Source of the DNA: Acidovorax radicis N35
GTDB taxonomy: Bacteria > Pseudomonadota > Gammaproteobacteria > Burkholderiales > Burkholderiaceae_C
Assembly (NCBI RefSeq): GCF_000204195.1
Contig: NZ_AFBG01000024.1
Coordinates: forward strand, 1 to 64,000
DNA length: 64,000 nucleotides
Direction: 5' to 3'
In this document: one piece after another, positions 26,287-34,791 of the stretch
Layout of the letters: each line of letters opens with the position of its first letter
Position numbering within the stretch: the first letter of the stretch is position 1
Notes under the pieces: model-generated
Told to the model about the DNA's origin: nothing
What the model saw: the letters and a program-made list of their open reading frames with translations, nothing else
The model's database searches: none
Position numbers and translations under genes: made by a program

Positions 26287-27198
26287 ATGGCAACCTTGGT
26301 CCCACCTTCCGCACGGCATCCACAGGGGCTGATCCCCTCGGGCCAGCTGTGGCTACCGCGCGCGAGCCTGTCGGCCTGCCTGCGCGGCGCCATGGTGCGC
26401 AGCACGCTGGGCCACACACTCTCTGACGAGCAGCGCATCAACCGCTTTCCGGCCACACCGCTGTGCAGCCTGAGCTGGTGGTTTGAGGGCCGCAGCGAAT
26501 GCCTGGTGCCTGAGCGCCCCGACACCATGCCCGGCGTGCACAGCCCGCGCGAGGCCTACCCGGGTCGCTGGGTGCTGACGGGCCCGCACACCCGGCCCAG
26601 CACCAGCTATTGCGCCGAGCCTACCCACGCCATGATGGTGATGTTCATGCCCGATGCGCTGCACCAGCTCACCGGCCTGGAGCCTGAGGCGCTGACCGAC
26701 CGCATGCTGGACGCGCAAACCCTGCTGCCGCCCGACTGGATAACGATGTGCGAGGCCGTGCAGCACCAGCCCGATGACGCCGCCCGCATGGAGTGCCTGG
26801 AGGCGTTTCTGGAGCCCCGCTGGCAAGCCTGCCGACCCGTGCAAGCAATGCAGGCGCAGCGTTATGGCGACTGGGCCATGCACCTCGCGCAACGCGCCGC
26901 CGTGTCGGCCCCAGGCCGCAGCCTGCGCCAGCTGGAGCGCCGCATCAAGCGCTGGGCCGGGCTGCCGCTGCGCGAGCTGCGCGGCTTTGGCAAGGCCGAG
27001 CAGGCGTTCTTCGACACCATCGCAGCCGACGCCGCCCACGGCACGGTGAAGTGGGCGGATGTGGCGGCGGGCGCGGGTTTCTCGGACCAGTCACACCTGT
27101 GCCGCGTCACGCGGCGCATCACCGGCTACGCCCCGCAGGCGCTGTATGACGGCATTTACGGTGACGAAGCGTTCTGGGCGTATCGCATCTGGGTGTAG
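26287..27198 (+). CDS. AraC-family transcriptional regulator
   Basis: 303 aa from MATLVPPSARHPQG. The C-terminal part (about residues 215-300) carries the helix-turn-helix AraC domain: SLRQLERRIKRWAGLPLREL, then WADVAAGAGFSDQSHLCRVTRRITGYAPQAL. The N-terminal domain is a likely ligand-sensing region. Its start lies 25 bases from the P450 start on the other strand, so the two share a promoter region and regulation of the P450 is likely. Confidence 0.85.
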   Translation: MATLVPPSARHPQGLIPSGQLWLPRASLSACLRGAMVRSTLGHTLSDEQRINRFPATPLCSLSWWFEGRSECLVPERPDTMPGVHSPREAYPGRWVLTGPHTRPSTSYCAEPTHAMMVMFMPDALHQLTGLEPEALTDRMLDAQTLLPPDWITMCEAVQHQPDDAARMECLEAFLEPRWQACRPVQAMQAQRYGDWAMHLAQRAAVSAPGRSLRQLERRIKRWAGLPLRELRGFGKAEQAFFDTIAADAAHGTVKWADVAAGAGFSDQSHLCRVTRRITGYAPQALYDGIYGDEAFWAYRIWV

Positions 27199-27261
27199 TG
27201 GTTTTGGCCGCCCGGCGGCAGCCCTTCGCCACGGTGCACACCGCCACGTATCATCCGCGCC

Positions 27262-28035
27262 ATGCTTGCCAAGTTGATGAGTTTCCTTCTGCTGGGGATC
27301 GTGCGGTTTCTGACCGGCTCCCAGGCCCGCTGGTACGGCTGCCCGCCCAAGGCCGAGCAGCGCATTTATTTTGCGAACCACCAGAGCCACGCCGACATGG
27401 TGCTGATCTGGGCGGCGCTGCCTGAAGAGCTGCGCAGCATCACCCGGCCCATTGCCGCCAAGGACTACTGGACCAAAACACCGTTTCGGCAATGGATCAC
27501 CACCGCCGTGTTCAACGCCGTGTATGTAGACCGCCAGGCCACGCCCGCGCGCGCCCCTGTGCCCGTGGCGGCTGGATCGGCCGGTGCGCTGGACGCGATG
27601 GCCGTCGCCTCTGCCAGCACGGACACCGCCATGGCCGGAGGCCCCGACCCCTCGCCCGAAGCCCCGCCCCGCACGCCCAGCCCCGAGGAGCTGCGCGCCG
27701 CCCTGCCCGAGTCCGACCCGCTGGCCCCGCTGGTGCGCGCGCTGGAGAGCGGCGACTCCATCGTGATCTTTCCCGAAGGCACGCGCGGCCATGGCGACGA
27801 GCCACAGCCGTTCAAGTCCGGCCTGTTCAAGCTGGCGCAGATGTTTCCGCAGGTGGTGCTGGTACCCGCCTGGATCAACAACGTGCAGCGCGTGATGCCC
27901 AAGGGCGAAGTGGTGCCGGTGCCCATCCTGTGCTCGGTGACCTTTGGGGAGCCTGTTCAGCTGGAAGCGGGCGAAGAACGTCGCCCGTTCCTGGACCGCG
28001 CACGCCGCGCCGTGATCGCCTTGCGGGAAGTTTAA
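27262..28035 (+). CDS. Lysophospholipid acyltransferase (PlsC-like) with an insertion
   Basis: 257 aa. The PlsC catalytic motif NHQSHAD (NHx4D, residues 39-45) and the FPEGTRG motif (about 170-176) are present, with a hydrophobic N-terminus. It would acylate lysophosphatidate or a related lipid at the inner membrane. Between the two motifs lie about 125 residues, roughly 55 more than usual, including a Pro/Ala/Ser stretch of low complexity around residues 93-145. The downstream neighbour is a CdsA-type cytidylyltransferase, giving a YnbB-like lipid pair. Confidence 0.85.
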   Translation: MLAKLMSFLLLGIVRFLTGSQARWYGCPPKAEQRIYFANHQSHADMVLIWAALPEELRSITRPIAAKDYWTKTPFRQWITTAVFNAVYVDRQATPARAPVPVAAGSAGALDAMAVASASTDTAMAGGPDPSPEAPPRTPSPEELRAALPESDPLAPLVRALESGDSIVIFPEGTRGHGDEPQPFKSGLFKLAQMFPQVVLVPAWINNVQRVMPKGEVVPVPILCSVTFGEPVQLEAGEERRPFLDRARRAVIALREV

Positions 28036-28041
28036 AGATGA

Positions 28042-28204
28042 CCCCCACGCTCATCGCTTCGCGTATCGCTGCTCCCCAGGGGGGAGCGTCTTTGCCTTCG
28101 GGCGGCCGGGCGGCAACCGCACTAGAAGCCCCCACGCTCATCGCTTCGCGTATCGCTGCCCCCCAGGGGGGAGCGTCTTTGCCTTCGGGCGGCCGGGCGG
28201 CAAC
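28042..28204. repeat. Two tandem 76-bp GC-rich units between plsC and cdsA genes
   Basis: Units at 28042-28117 and 28129-28204 differ at a single base and repeat with an 87-bp period. Each includes a short hairpin, GCTCCCC/GGGGAGC type, and ends GGCGGCCGGGCGGCAAC. The last unit ends 3 bases before the cdsA ATG, so it also forms the 5' leader of that gene. Confidence 0.85.
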
Positions 28205-28207
28205 GAC

Positions 28208-29200
28208 ATGAACAACTTCCTCCGCAATCTCACGGCCACCCAGCAGATCGGCGCCCTGTTCCTGGTGATGTTTGGCATCCTGTCTGTGGTGACCGTCTGG
28301 GCCTTTGTGCGCAATCTGCGCGAGCACGCCAGCGACGACCCCGAAGCGGCAGCACGCGTGCTGGAGGCCAAGCGCTTCTGGGGCCTGCTCAAGACCTCGT
28401 GGGCCATGGCCACGGTGTTCTGGATTGGCTGGGTGCTGGGCGATACGGTGGCCACGGTGCTATTTGCCATCGTGGGTTTCTTTGCGCTGCGCGAGTTCAT
28501 CACGCTGTCGCCCACGCGGCGTGGCGACCACCGCAGCCTGGTGCTGGCGTTCTTCGTGGTGCTGCCGCTGCAGTTCTGGATCGTGGGCAGCAAGCACTTT
28601 GACCTGTTCACGGTGTTCATCCCCGTCTACGTGTTCCTGGCCCTGCCTGTGGTGAGCGCGCTGGCCAACGACCCGCAGCGTTTTCTGGAGCGCAACGCCA
28701 AGCTGCAGTGGGGCATCATGGTCTGCGTGTATGGCATGAGCCATGTGCCCGCGCTGCTGCTGCTGGACTTTCCGGGCTACCGCGACAAGGGCGCATTCCT
28801 GGTGTTCTTCCTGGTGTTTGTGGTGCAGACCTGCATGCTGGTGCAGCACCTGCTGGGGCGGCGCTTCCCCCACAAGCCCGTGGCGCCGCAGGTGAGCCAG
28901 AGTTTTCAGTGGACAAGCTGGCTGGCCGGTGTGGCGGCCGGGGGTCTGGCCGGCGGGCTGCTCACGTTCATCACCCCGTTCAAGCCCGGCCAGGCGCTGG
29001 GCATGGCCCTGCTCGCCTGTGTGGCGGGCAGCCTGGGGCACCTGGTGATGAAGGCCCTGAAGCGCGACCGTGGCATCACGAGCTGGGGCATGCAAGGGAT
29101 GTCGGTCACCGGCGCGGGCGGGCTGCTCGACCGGGTGGATGCGCTGTGTTTTGCGGCGCCGGTGTTCTTCCATTCGGTGCGCTGGTACTTCGGTCTCTAA
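28208..29200 (+). CDS. cdsA: Phosphatidate cytidylyltransferase
   Basis: 330 aa with about eight transmembrane helices. It makes CDP-diacylglycerol from phosphatidate and CTP. The C-terminal CDP-DAG synthase signature is clear: KRDRGITSWGMQGMSVTGAGGLLDRVDALCFAAPVFF. It is longer than the E. coli enzyme and resembles YnbB-type proteins that pair with PlsC. A separate housekeeping cdsA usually sits near uppS elsewhere. The repeat unit covers the 5' region; no clear Shine-Dalgarno is visible. Confidence 0.9.
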   Translation: MNNFLRNLTATQQIGALFLVMFGILSVVTVWAFVRNLREHASDDPEAAARVLEAKRFWGLLKTSWAMATVFWIGWVLGDTVATVLFAIVGFFALREFITLSPTRRGDHRSLVLAFFVVLPLQFWIVGSKHFDLFTVFIPVYVFLALPVVSALANDPQRFLERNAKLQWGIMVCVYGMSHVPALLLLDFPGYRDKGAFLVFFLVFVVQTCMLVQHLLGRRFPHKPVAPQVSQSFQWTSWLAGVAAGGLAGGLLTFITPFKPGQALGMALLACVAGSLGHLVMKALKRDRGITSWGMQGMSVTGAGGLLDRVDALCFAAPVFFHSVRWYFGL

Positions 29201-29218
29201 GCGATCGGCAGTCAATTT

Positions 29219-29275
29219 ACAAGCAAAAATGGCCGCTAGCGCTTGATGGATAAGCGCAAAAAGCTATCAAATAAT
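29219..29275. repeat. Dispersed palindromic repeat, copy e, upstream of ruvC
   Basis: AAAAATGGCCGCTAGCGCTT, GATGGATAAGCGCAAAAAGC, then TATCAAATAATGAG. The strongest core palindrome in the window (TAGCGCTT..AAGCGC). It ends about 7 bases before the ruvC ATG. Confidence 0.8.
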
Positions 29276-29281
29276 GAGCAA

Positions 29282-29830
29282 ATGCGCATCTTAGGTATCG
29301 ACCCCGGCCTGCAGACCACCGGCTTTGGCGTGGTGGACATGGACGGCCACAAGCTCAGCTACGTGGCCAGCGGCACCATCCGCACCACCACGCTGGCGCT
29401 GGGCGATCTGCCCGGGCGCCTGAAGATCCTGTTCGACGGCATCACCGAAGTGGCAGCGCGCTACGAGCCCGACGTGGCTTCGGTCGAGATCGTGTTCGTC
29501 AACGTCAACCCGCAGTCCACCCTGCTGCTGGGCCAGGCGCGCGGCGCCTGCATCACGGCCCTGGTGGCGAGCAACCTGCCGGTGGCCGAATACACCGCGC
29601 TGCAGATGAAAAAAGCCGTGGTCGGCCACGGCCGCGCCGCCAAAAGCCAGGTGCAGGAGATGGTGCGCCGCCTGCTCAGCCTGCCCGGCCTGCCGGGCAC
29701 CGACGCCGCCGACGGCCTGGGCATGGCCATCACCCACGCACATGCCGGGGCGGCCATGGGCCGGCTGGGGGAAGCGGCCACGCTCAACCGGCGCCAGCAT
29801 GCGATGTACAAGGGCGGGCGCAGCTACTGA
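29282..29830 (+). CDS. ruvC: Holliday junction resolvase RuvC
   Basis: 182 aa. RuvC cuts Holliday junctions with RuvAB. Start MRILGIDPGLQTTGFG with catalytic Asp7; VASVEIVFVNVNPQSTLLLGQARG carries the second acidic residue; GTDAADGLGMAITHAH carries the C-terminal acidic residues. Catalytic set complete. The usual partners ruvA/ruvB are not in the window. A dispersed repeat fills the region just upstream, so the ribosome-binding site is unclear. Confidence 0.95.
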   Translation: MRILGIDPGLQTTGFGVVDMDGHKLSYVASGTIRTTTLALGDLPGRLKILFDGITEVAARYEPDVASVEIVFVNVNPQSTLLLGQARGACITALVASNLPVAEYTALQMKKAVVGHGRAAKSQVQEMVRRLLSLPGLPGTDAADGLGMAITHAHAGAAMGRLGEAATLNRRQHAMYKGGRSY

Positions 29831-29904
29831 CCCCCAGGCGTCCCCGGAGCATCGGGGCGGCTGATTCACCCGGACACGGCCTGCCTACGGCACAAAAGCC
29901 GGGC

Positions 29905-29934
29905 AAAAAAAATACCGCGCCCAAAAGCGCGGTA
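29905..29934 (-). terminator. Rho-independent terminator of the M48 protease gene
   Basis: On the minus strand, the stem TACCGCGC/GCGCGGTA (loop TTTTGG) is followed by eight T. It lies 33 bases after the M48 stop codon. Confidence 0.9.
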
Positions 29935-29967
29935 CAGCCCCACCAGGGTTTCCGCAGCAGCGAAGGG

Positions 29968-30720
29968 TCAGGCGACCTGCGTCTTCAGCCGATCAGCACG
30001 CTCCTTGGGCGAAGGATGCGTGGACAGGAAGCTGGTGGAATCTCCGCTCGACATGGCGGCGAGCTTTTCCAGGGCCGTGACACAGGCGGCGGGCTGGTAG
30101 CGCTTGGCTTTCATGAAGCCCATGGCGTAGTCATCGGCCTCGCGCTCATTGCTTTGCGAGTGCTGGGCGCGCACCACTTTCTCGAACAGGTCACCCAGCT
30201 GCGAGCTGGCGATGGCACCGGCCTTGCCGTTGCTCGACGCCACGGCATTGCGCAGCGCGCTGGTGCGCAGGGCGGTCTGGATGCGGGCCTTGGTGTGGCC
30301 TGCCTTGACGTGGCCGATCTCGTGGCCGATCACGTAGCGCACTTCGTCGTCGGTGAACTTGTCCATGAGGCCCGAATACACGCGGATGGTGCCGTTGGCC
30401 ATGGCGAAGGCGTTGATCTCGGGCGTGAGGTAGACCTTGAAGTTCATCTTGAGACCGTCGTACGTGCCCAGGCCCGAGGTGAGTTTGGTGAGGCGGGTGG
30501 CGTAGGGGTTGCCTGCGGGGGCCACCTTGTTCTGGCGGTCCATCTCGGCGGACATCTGGTCGAACGTGCTCTTGAGTTCCTCGTCCGACAGGCTTTCGGA
30601 CTTGGCGAGGTCCTTGCCCGCGTCCAGCATCTTGCCCAGGTCAAACTGCGCCCACACGGGCGATACGGCGCTCACGCCGGAAGCCAGGGTCACGAGCGTC
30701 AACAATTTACGGCGGTCCAT
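29968..30720 (-). CDS. M48-family metalloprotease, exported
   Basis: 250 aa from MDRRKLLTLVTLASG, with AGGGAA upstream at suitable distance. An N-terminal signal peptide ends near ...SPVWAQ. The zinc motif HEIGH (residues about 132-136) and NEREADDYAMGFM (third ligand Glu) define a functional M48 protease. Short periplasmic BepA/YcaL-like or DegP-type-independent quality-control proteases look like this. An Asp/Glu-rich segment follows the signal peptide. Confidence 0.85.
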   Translation of the reverse strand: MDRRKLLTLVTLASGVSAVSPVWAQFDLGKMLDAGKDLAKSESLSDEELKSTFDQMSAEMDRQNKVAPAGNPYATRLTKLTSGLGTYDGLKMNFKVYLTPEINAFAMANGTIRVYSGLMDKFTDDEVRYVIGHEIGHVKAGHTKARIQTALRTSALRNAVASSNGKAGAIASSQLGDLFEKVVRAQHSQSNEREADDYAMGFMKAKRYQPAACVTALEKLAAMSSGDSTSFLSTHPSPKERADRLKTQVA

Positions 30721-31077
30721 CGGGGTTCCCTCTCTGACGTCAGTCAGTTTTTTGATTGGTCTTGAATCGATTGTGTTTTTGCGCAACCAACTGCAAGCAA
30801 TGGTTGGCGCGCGCCGAAGGATAGCCACGCAAGTGCCGTTTCTCACGGGCGGCCGTGTCTTCAGATGTAAGAACTGTGTGCCGATGCTGGCGGGTGGACC
30901 GAGGCGGCAAGGCCTGGCGCAGGCGTGGTGGCGGAAATCACCGCAGAATTTGACGTGAAAATGGCTCTAGCGCTTAGCTGAAAAACATTTTTCGCTATTA
31001 AAAAGTGAGCTTGTCCAGCACACGATGGCAGGGTGGGCACCGCCCCTGTCTGCGCACGCCAGCAACACTCCAGGGTG
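30721..31077. other. 357-base gap between M48 and CZB genes
   Basis: I see no convincing gene. It contains the M48 promoter side and one copy of the dispersed repeat at 30957-31004 (AAAATGGCTCTAGCGCTTAG, then CTGAAAAAC). Confidence 0.6.
30957..31004. repeat. Dispersed palindromic repeat, copy f
   Basis: AAAATGGCTCTAGCGCTTAG, CTGAAAAACATTTTTCGCTA. Partial copy; the AAGCGC half is missing or decayed. Confidence 0.6.
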
Positions 31078-31563
31078 TCAGCGCCCCAGGCCCCGCTTGA
31101 GTTCCTTGAGCAGCAGCAGCACCTGGTTGGACGCATGGCGGCAGCTGCTGTTGAGCAATTGCACAGACTTTTGCTGCTCGCCCGCCTGGAACGCGGTCAC
31201 CACATCGGCCGCCTGCTGGTGAAAGTATTTGTGCCGGGCCACCAGCATGTCGAACGCCGGGAAATGCCCCAGCCGCACGCGCCCCGTGCCATAGAGCCAC
31301 CGGCCCAGGTCGCAGCGGTCGTCCTGGCAGATGCGCTCGGGCCGCATCACCTCCTGCGAGCGGCCATTGACCATGTCCTGCAGTTGCAGGCGCCAGCGCT
31401 CATGGCTGGCGATGGCCGCATCGATGTCGATCTCGGTCATGAGCATGGAGGCGTACTCTGCGTCCAGCACCAGCTCGCTGCCGTTGTCTTCCATGGCCCA
31501 GGTCGTGTCGGGGCTGGTGGGGTCTTGCTCCCGGATCTTGAACAAACGGCTGAAAAAACCCAT
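31078..31563 (-). CDS. Stand-alone CZB (chemoreceptor zinc-binding) domain protein
   Basis: 161 aa from MGFFSRLFKIREQDP, with AGGGA before the ATG. The C-terminal half matches the CZB domain: a His in SHERWRLQLQ, CDLGRWLYG, and His residues in ARHKYFHQQAADVV. These bind zinc and in other bacteria control chemoreceptors and diguanylate cyclases. Here there is no methyl-accepting or GGDEF domain, so it is a free sensor domain. No signal peptide; probably cytoplasmic. Confidence 0.8.
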   Translation of the reverse strand: MGFFSRLFKIREQDPTSPDTTWAMEDNGSELVLDAEYASMLMTEIDIDAAIASHERWRLQLQDMVNGRSQEVMRPERICQDDRCDLGRWLYGTGRVRLGHFPAFDMLVARHKYFHQQAADVVTAFQAGEQQKSVQLLNSSCRHASNQVLLLLKELKRGLGR

Positions 31564-31765
31564 GCTTGGTCCCTGTGAAGGCGCCCCGCCCGCAGCACCG
31601 GAAATGGTCCCGCCGGAAGTGCCTTGAAACATTCTGTGGGTGCGGCGCCATTTTGGCTACCAAAAAATCACCCACTGGTAAAAACTGCGCAAGGCAACCC
31701 TTCTGTTCCTGCCAGCTCTGCGCCGGCAGCCAGCACCGATGTGGCGGCCGCCGGACAATGCGCAG

Positions 31766-32797
31766 ATGATGTCCAACGCCACCCGCCCCGCCCTGTCCAT
31801 GCTCGACCTTGTCGCCGTCCGAGAGGGCGGTACCGTGGCCGACGCGCTGCAGATTGCCCTGCGCACCGCGCAACACGCTGAAAAGCTGGGTTTTGTCCGT
31901 TACTGGCTGGCAGAGCACCACAACATGGCGGGTATTGCCAGCTCGGCCACCGCCGTGCTGGTGGGCCACATTGCAGGCGGCACCTCGCGCATCCGCGTGG
32001 GCTCGGGCGGCGTGATGCTGCCCAACCACGCGCCACTGGTGGTGGCCGAGGCCTTTGGCACGCTGGCCGAGCTGTACCCCGGCCGCATCGACCTGGGCCT
32101 GGGCCGCGCTCCTGGCACCGACCCCACCACCATGCGCGCACTGCGTCGCAGCCGAGTGGAAACAGCCGACGACTTTCCGCAGGATGTGGCCGAGTTGCAG
32201 CGCCTGCTGGCACCCGCCGAACCCAACCAGCGCCTGATCGCCATGCCCGGCGCGGGCACCAACGTGCCCATCTGGTTGTTGGGCTCCAGCCTGTTCTCGG
32301 CACAGCTGGCGGCGGAGCGCGGCCTGCCCTATGCCTTTGCCTCGCACTTTGCGCCGCGTCTGCTGCACCAGGCCATCGACCTGTACCGCAACCTGTACCG
32401 CCCGTCCGCCGCCTGGCCCAAGCCCTATGTGGCGATCGGGGTGCCGCTGATTGCAGCGCCCACCGACGAAGAAGCGGAGTTTCTGGCCAGCAGCACCTAC
32501 CAGCGGGTGCTGGGCATTTTGACGGGCGACCGCCGCCGCCTGCTGCCGCCCATCGAAAACTATGCGGCGCACCTGCAGCCGCAGGAGCGCGCCGCGATTG
32601 GCGATTTCTTGGCCGCCGCTGTCATTGGGGGGCCAGACACGGTGCGCACCGGCCTGGAACAACTCAGCGAGGCCACCGGGGCCGATGAACTCATGCTGGT
32701 GAGCGATGTGCACGACCCGGCGCTGCGCCTGCGCTCACTGGACATCGTGGCGCAGGCCCACGCCGAAGCGTGGGAGCACCGCCACCAAAGACCGTGA
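31766..32797 (+). CDS. LLM-class flavin-dependent oxidoreductase
   Basis: 343 aa, luciferase-like monooxygenase family. Start MMSNATRPALSMLDLVAVR (either of the two adjacent Met). Motifs YWLAEHHNMAGIASSATAVL, IRVGSGGVMLPNHAPL and GRIDLGLGRAPG are typical of the E. coli YhbW-like group. It binds FMN or F420; substrate unknown. Convergent with a lipoprotein gene, 4 bases apart. Confidence 0.9.
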   Translation: MMSNATRPALSMLDLVAVREGGTVADALQIALRTAQHAEKLGFVRYWLAEHHNMAGIASSATAVLVGHIAGGTSRIRVGSGGVMLPNHAPLVVAEAFGTLAELYPGRIDLGLGRAPGTDPTTMRALRRSRVETADDFPQDVAELQRLLAPAEPNQRLIAMPGAGTNVPIWLLGSSLFSAQLAAERGLPYAFASHFAPRLLHQAIDLYRNLYRPSAAWPKPYVAIGVPLIAAPTDEEAEFLASSTYQRVLGILTGDRRRLLPPIENYAAHLQPQERAAIGDFLAAAVIGGPDTVRTGLEQLSEATGADELMLVSDVHDPALRLRSLDIVAQAHAEAWEHRHQRP

Positions 32798-32801
32798 GGA
32801 C

Positions 32802-33578
32802 TTAGGTTTTCTGCCCTGTGTAGAAGAAGGTCTGCGCCTTGCTAGCGCTCTGACCCATGATCACGATCGCTTGGGTCGTGTCGTTGTAAAGAACGACGTT
32901 CTGGATGACCACACCATCGCCCACCGGGCAGCTGGTCCCACTGAAGGTCAGTGGCAGATCAAACACATTCCGGCCGCTGGCGCGTGGCACCACGGTCCCA
33001 CGCACCGAGCAGCCTGGGTAGGAAGGAATTGACACCAATCCGCCCGTGGTGATGGCGACGGATATCAGGGGCTCCCTGACCTGGTTGCCAATGCCCGTTC
33101 CCGTGAAATTACCCAGCAACTCGCTCACGACAGCAGGCTGTTCATAGAGCACGCCATAGGTGCCTGAGAACTTCACGCCATTGGAAGCCGTGACTTGCAC
33201 CGAGTCCCGCACCGCGTATTTGCCGGTGTAGCTGACAGGCTCCGTCTTCCGGTTGGCAACGTTTGCCTCATCGACCACATTGAGAAAACGCCCGCTGCCA
33301 GAGACGACATCTGGGCCCGCTGTCTGGACGGTACCCAGCGACATACCCACCACGGTTCCGACCGTGTCGGTCAGAATGCTCCAGCTTTCACCATTCTCCA
33401 GCACCACACCCTGCACATTGAGTGGGTCGGTGGTCGCCCCGGTCCACAGGCCTTCCACGCCCGTGACCACGGTTGCGGGAGGTTTGGCCGGGGGCGCCAC
33501 CACTTCATCTCCGCCTCCGCCACACGCAGATAACACCAAAGCGGCAAAAACCCCTCCCAGGGCAGTCGTCTTGTTCAC
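32802..33578 (-). CDS. Putative lipoprotein of unknown function
   Basis: 258 aa, GTG start with AAGGAG six bases upstream. An N-terminal signal with lipobox LSAC (Cys around residue 19) directs lipid attachment, followed by GGGGDEV and a Pro-rich linker. The rest is beta-rich, with repeated short strands and Thr/Val/Gly-rich composition. No domain recognised. The protein ends next to the convergent LLM gene. Confidence 0.75.
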   Translation of the reverse strand: MNKTTALGGVFAALVLSACGGGGDEVVAPPAKPPATVVTGVEGLWTGATTDPLNVQGVVLENGESWSILTDTVGTVVGMSLGTVQTAGPDVVSGSGRFLNVVDEANVANRKTEPVSYTGKYAVRDSVQVTASNGVKFSGTYGVLYEQPAVVSELLGNFTGTGIGNQVREPLISVAITTGGLVSIPSYPGCSVRGTVVPRASGRNVFDLPLTFSGTSCPVGDGVVIQNVVLYNDTTQAIVIMGQSASKAQTFFYTGQKT

Positions 33579-33811
33579 GTTTTTCTCCTTAGTGAGTCAA
33601 TACTGGGGCCGGCGCCATGGCGGCAACCCTAACTGCCGCATATTAAGCGCAAGCACCGCAAGTGGCACAGGCCTAGATTGCATACTACGGCGGCCCGTCT
33701 CGCCCGCGCCACATCCGAGCCCACGGGAAGCATTCCGCCCCGAGACACGCCAGCGCCATACCGCCATTTGCCGCCATCCGTGGTGGACGGACCAGACACC
33801 GAACCGGCGCT

Positions 33812-34561
33812 TCACCGCGCCAGATATCCGCCATCCACCGGGTAATACGCCCCGGTCACAAACGAAGCCCTGCCGGACGCCAGCCAAGCCACCAGCTCGG
33901 CCACCTCTTCGGGCAGCCCCAGGCGGCCGATGGGGTGTGCGCCCACCAGCATGGCATGGATGCCCGCGTCCTGCTCCAGCCCGGTGATCATCGGCGTGTG
34001 GATAAAAGCGGGCCCGACAGCATTGATGCGCACGCCATGGCTGCTGTATTCAAGGGCTGCCGCCTTGGTCAACCCCACCACACCGTGTTTGGCGGCCGTG
34101 TAGGCCGGCGCGGTGGCAAACCCCACGGAGCCCAGGATGGACGCCATATTGATGATGGCGCCGCCACCGTTCTTGAGCATGGCCGCGATCTGGTACTTCA
34201 TGCCGTAGAACACGCCAGACAGGTTGATGTTGATGACCTGCGCCCAGCCATCCAGCGGATAGTCGGCAGTGGCCGCCTGCGGGCCGCCGATGCCAGCGTT
34301 GTTGCAGGCAACGTCCAGACGGCCGTAGTGGGCAACAGTACGGTTGACCAGCGTTTCACAGTCTGTGGGCTTGCCCACGTCGGCAGCCACAAAAATGGCG
34401 TCGCCACCCGCTGCACGCACCAGCGAAGCCGTTTCTTCGCCCGCCTGCACGTTCACATCCGACACCACCACCTTGGCGCCTTCGCGCGCCCACACGAGCG
34501 CAATGGCACGCCCAATGCCCGACGATGCCCCCGTGACCAACGCCACCTTGTTCTTCAGCAT
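33812..34561 (-). CDS. Short-chain dehydrogenase/reductase
   Basis: 249 aa, classical SDR. TGASSGIGRAIAL (NAD(P) binding), NNAG, the catalytic Ser in NMASILGSVG, and YTAAKHG (Tyr and Lys) are all present. Asp in SDVNV after the second beta strand suggests NAD(H) preference. Substrate unknown. The intergenic regions on both sides (233 and 230 bases) hold no gene that I can support. Confidence 0.9.
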   Translation of the reverse strand: MLKNKVALVTGASSGIGRAIALVWAREGAKVVVSDVNVQAGEETASLVRAAGGDAIFVAADVGKPTDCETLVNRTVAHYGRLDVACNNAGIGGPQAATADYPLDGWAQVININLSGVFYGMKYQIAAMLKNGGGAIINMASILGSVGFATAPAYTAAKHGVVGLTKAAALEYSSHGVRINAVGPAFIHTPMITGLEQDAGIHAMLVGAHPIGRLGLPEEVAELVAWLASGRASFVTGAYYPVDGGYLAR

Positions 34562-34791
34562 GAAAGACTCCTGGTTCCTTCAGAACACCTGCGACCCGAT
34601 GCCACAGGTCCGTTTTCATTCTGCGCGCCCGGCATACCGGCACCTTGACCTGGGTCACGCCGCTGACAGAGGGACCCACCGCGCGGCAAGTGCCCTCGGG
34701 TAGCGGCTACCATCACGGACTGCAGGGCAGTTTTGCCCCCACCCGCCGTTGTCTGATTCCCTGACGCCCACGCCTTACCGCCCACGCCCGC

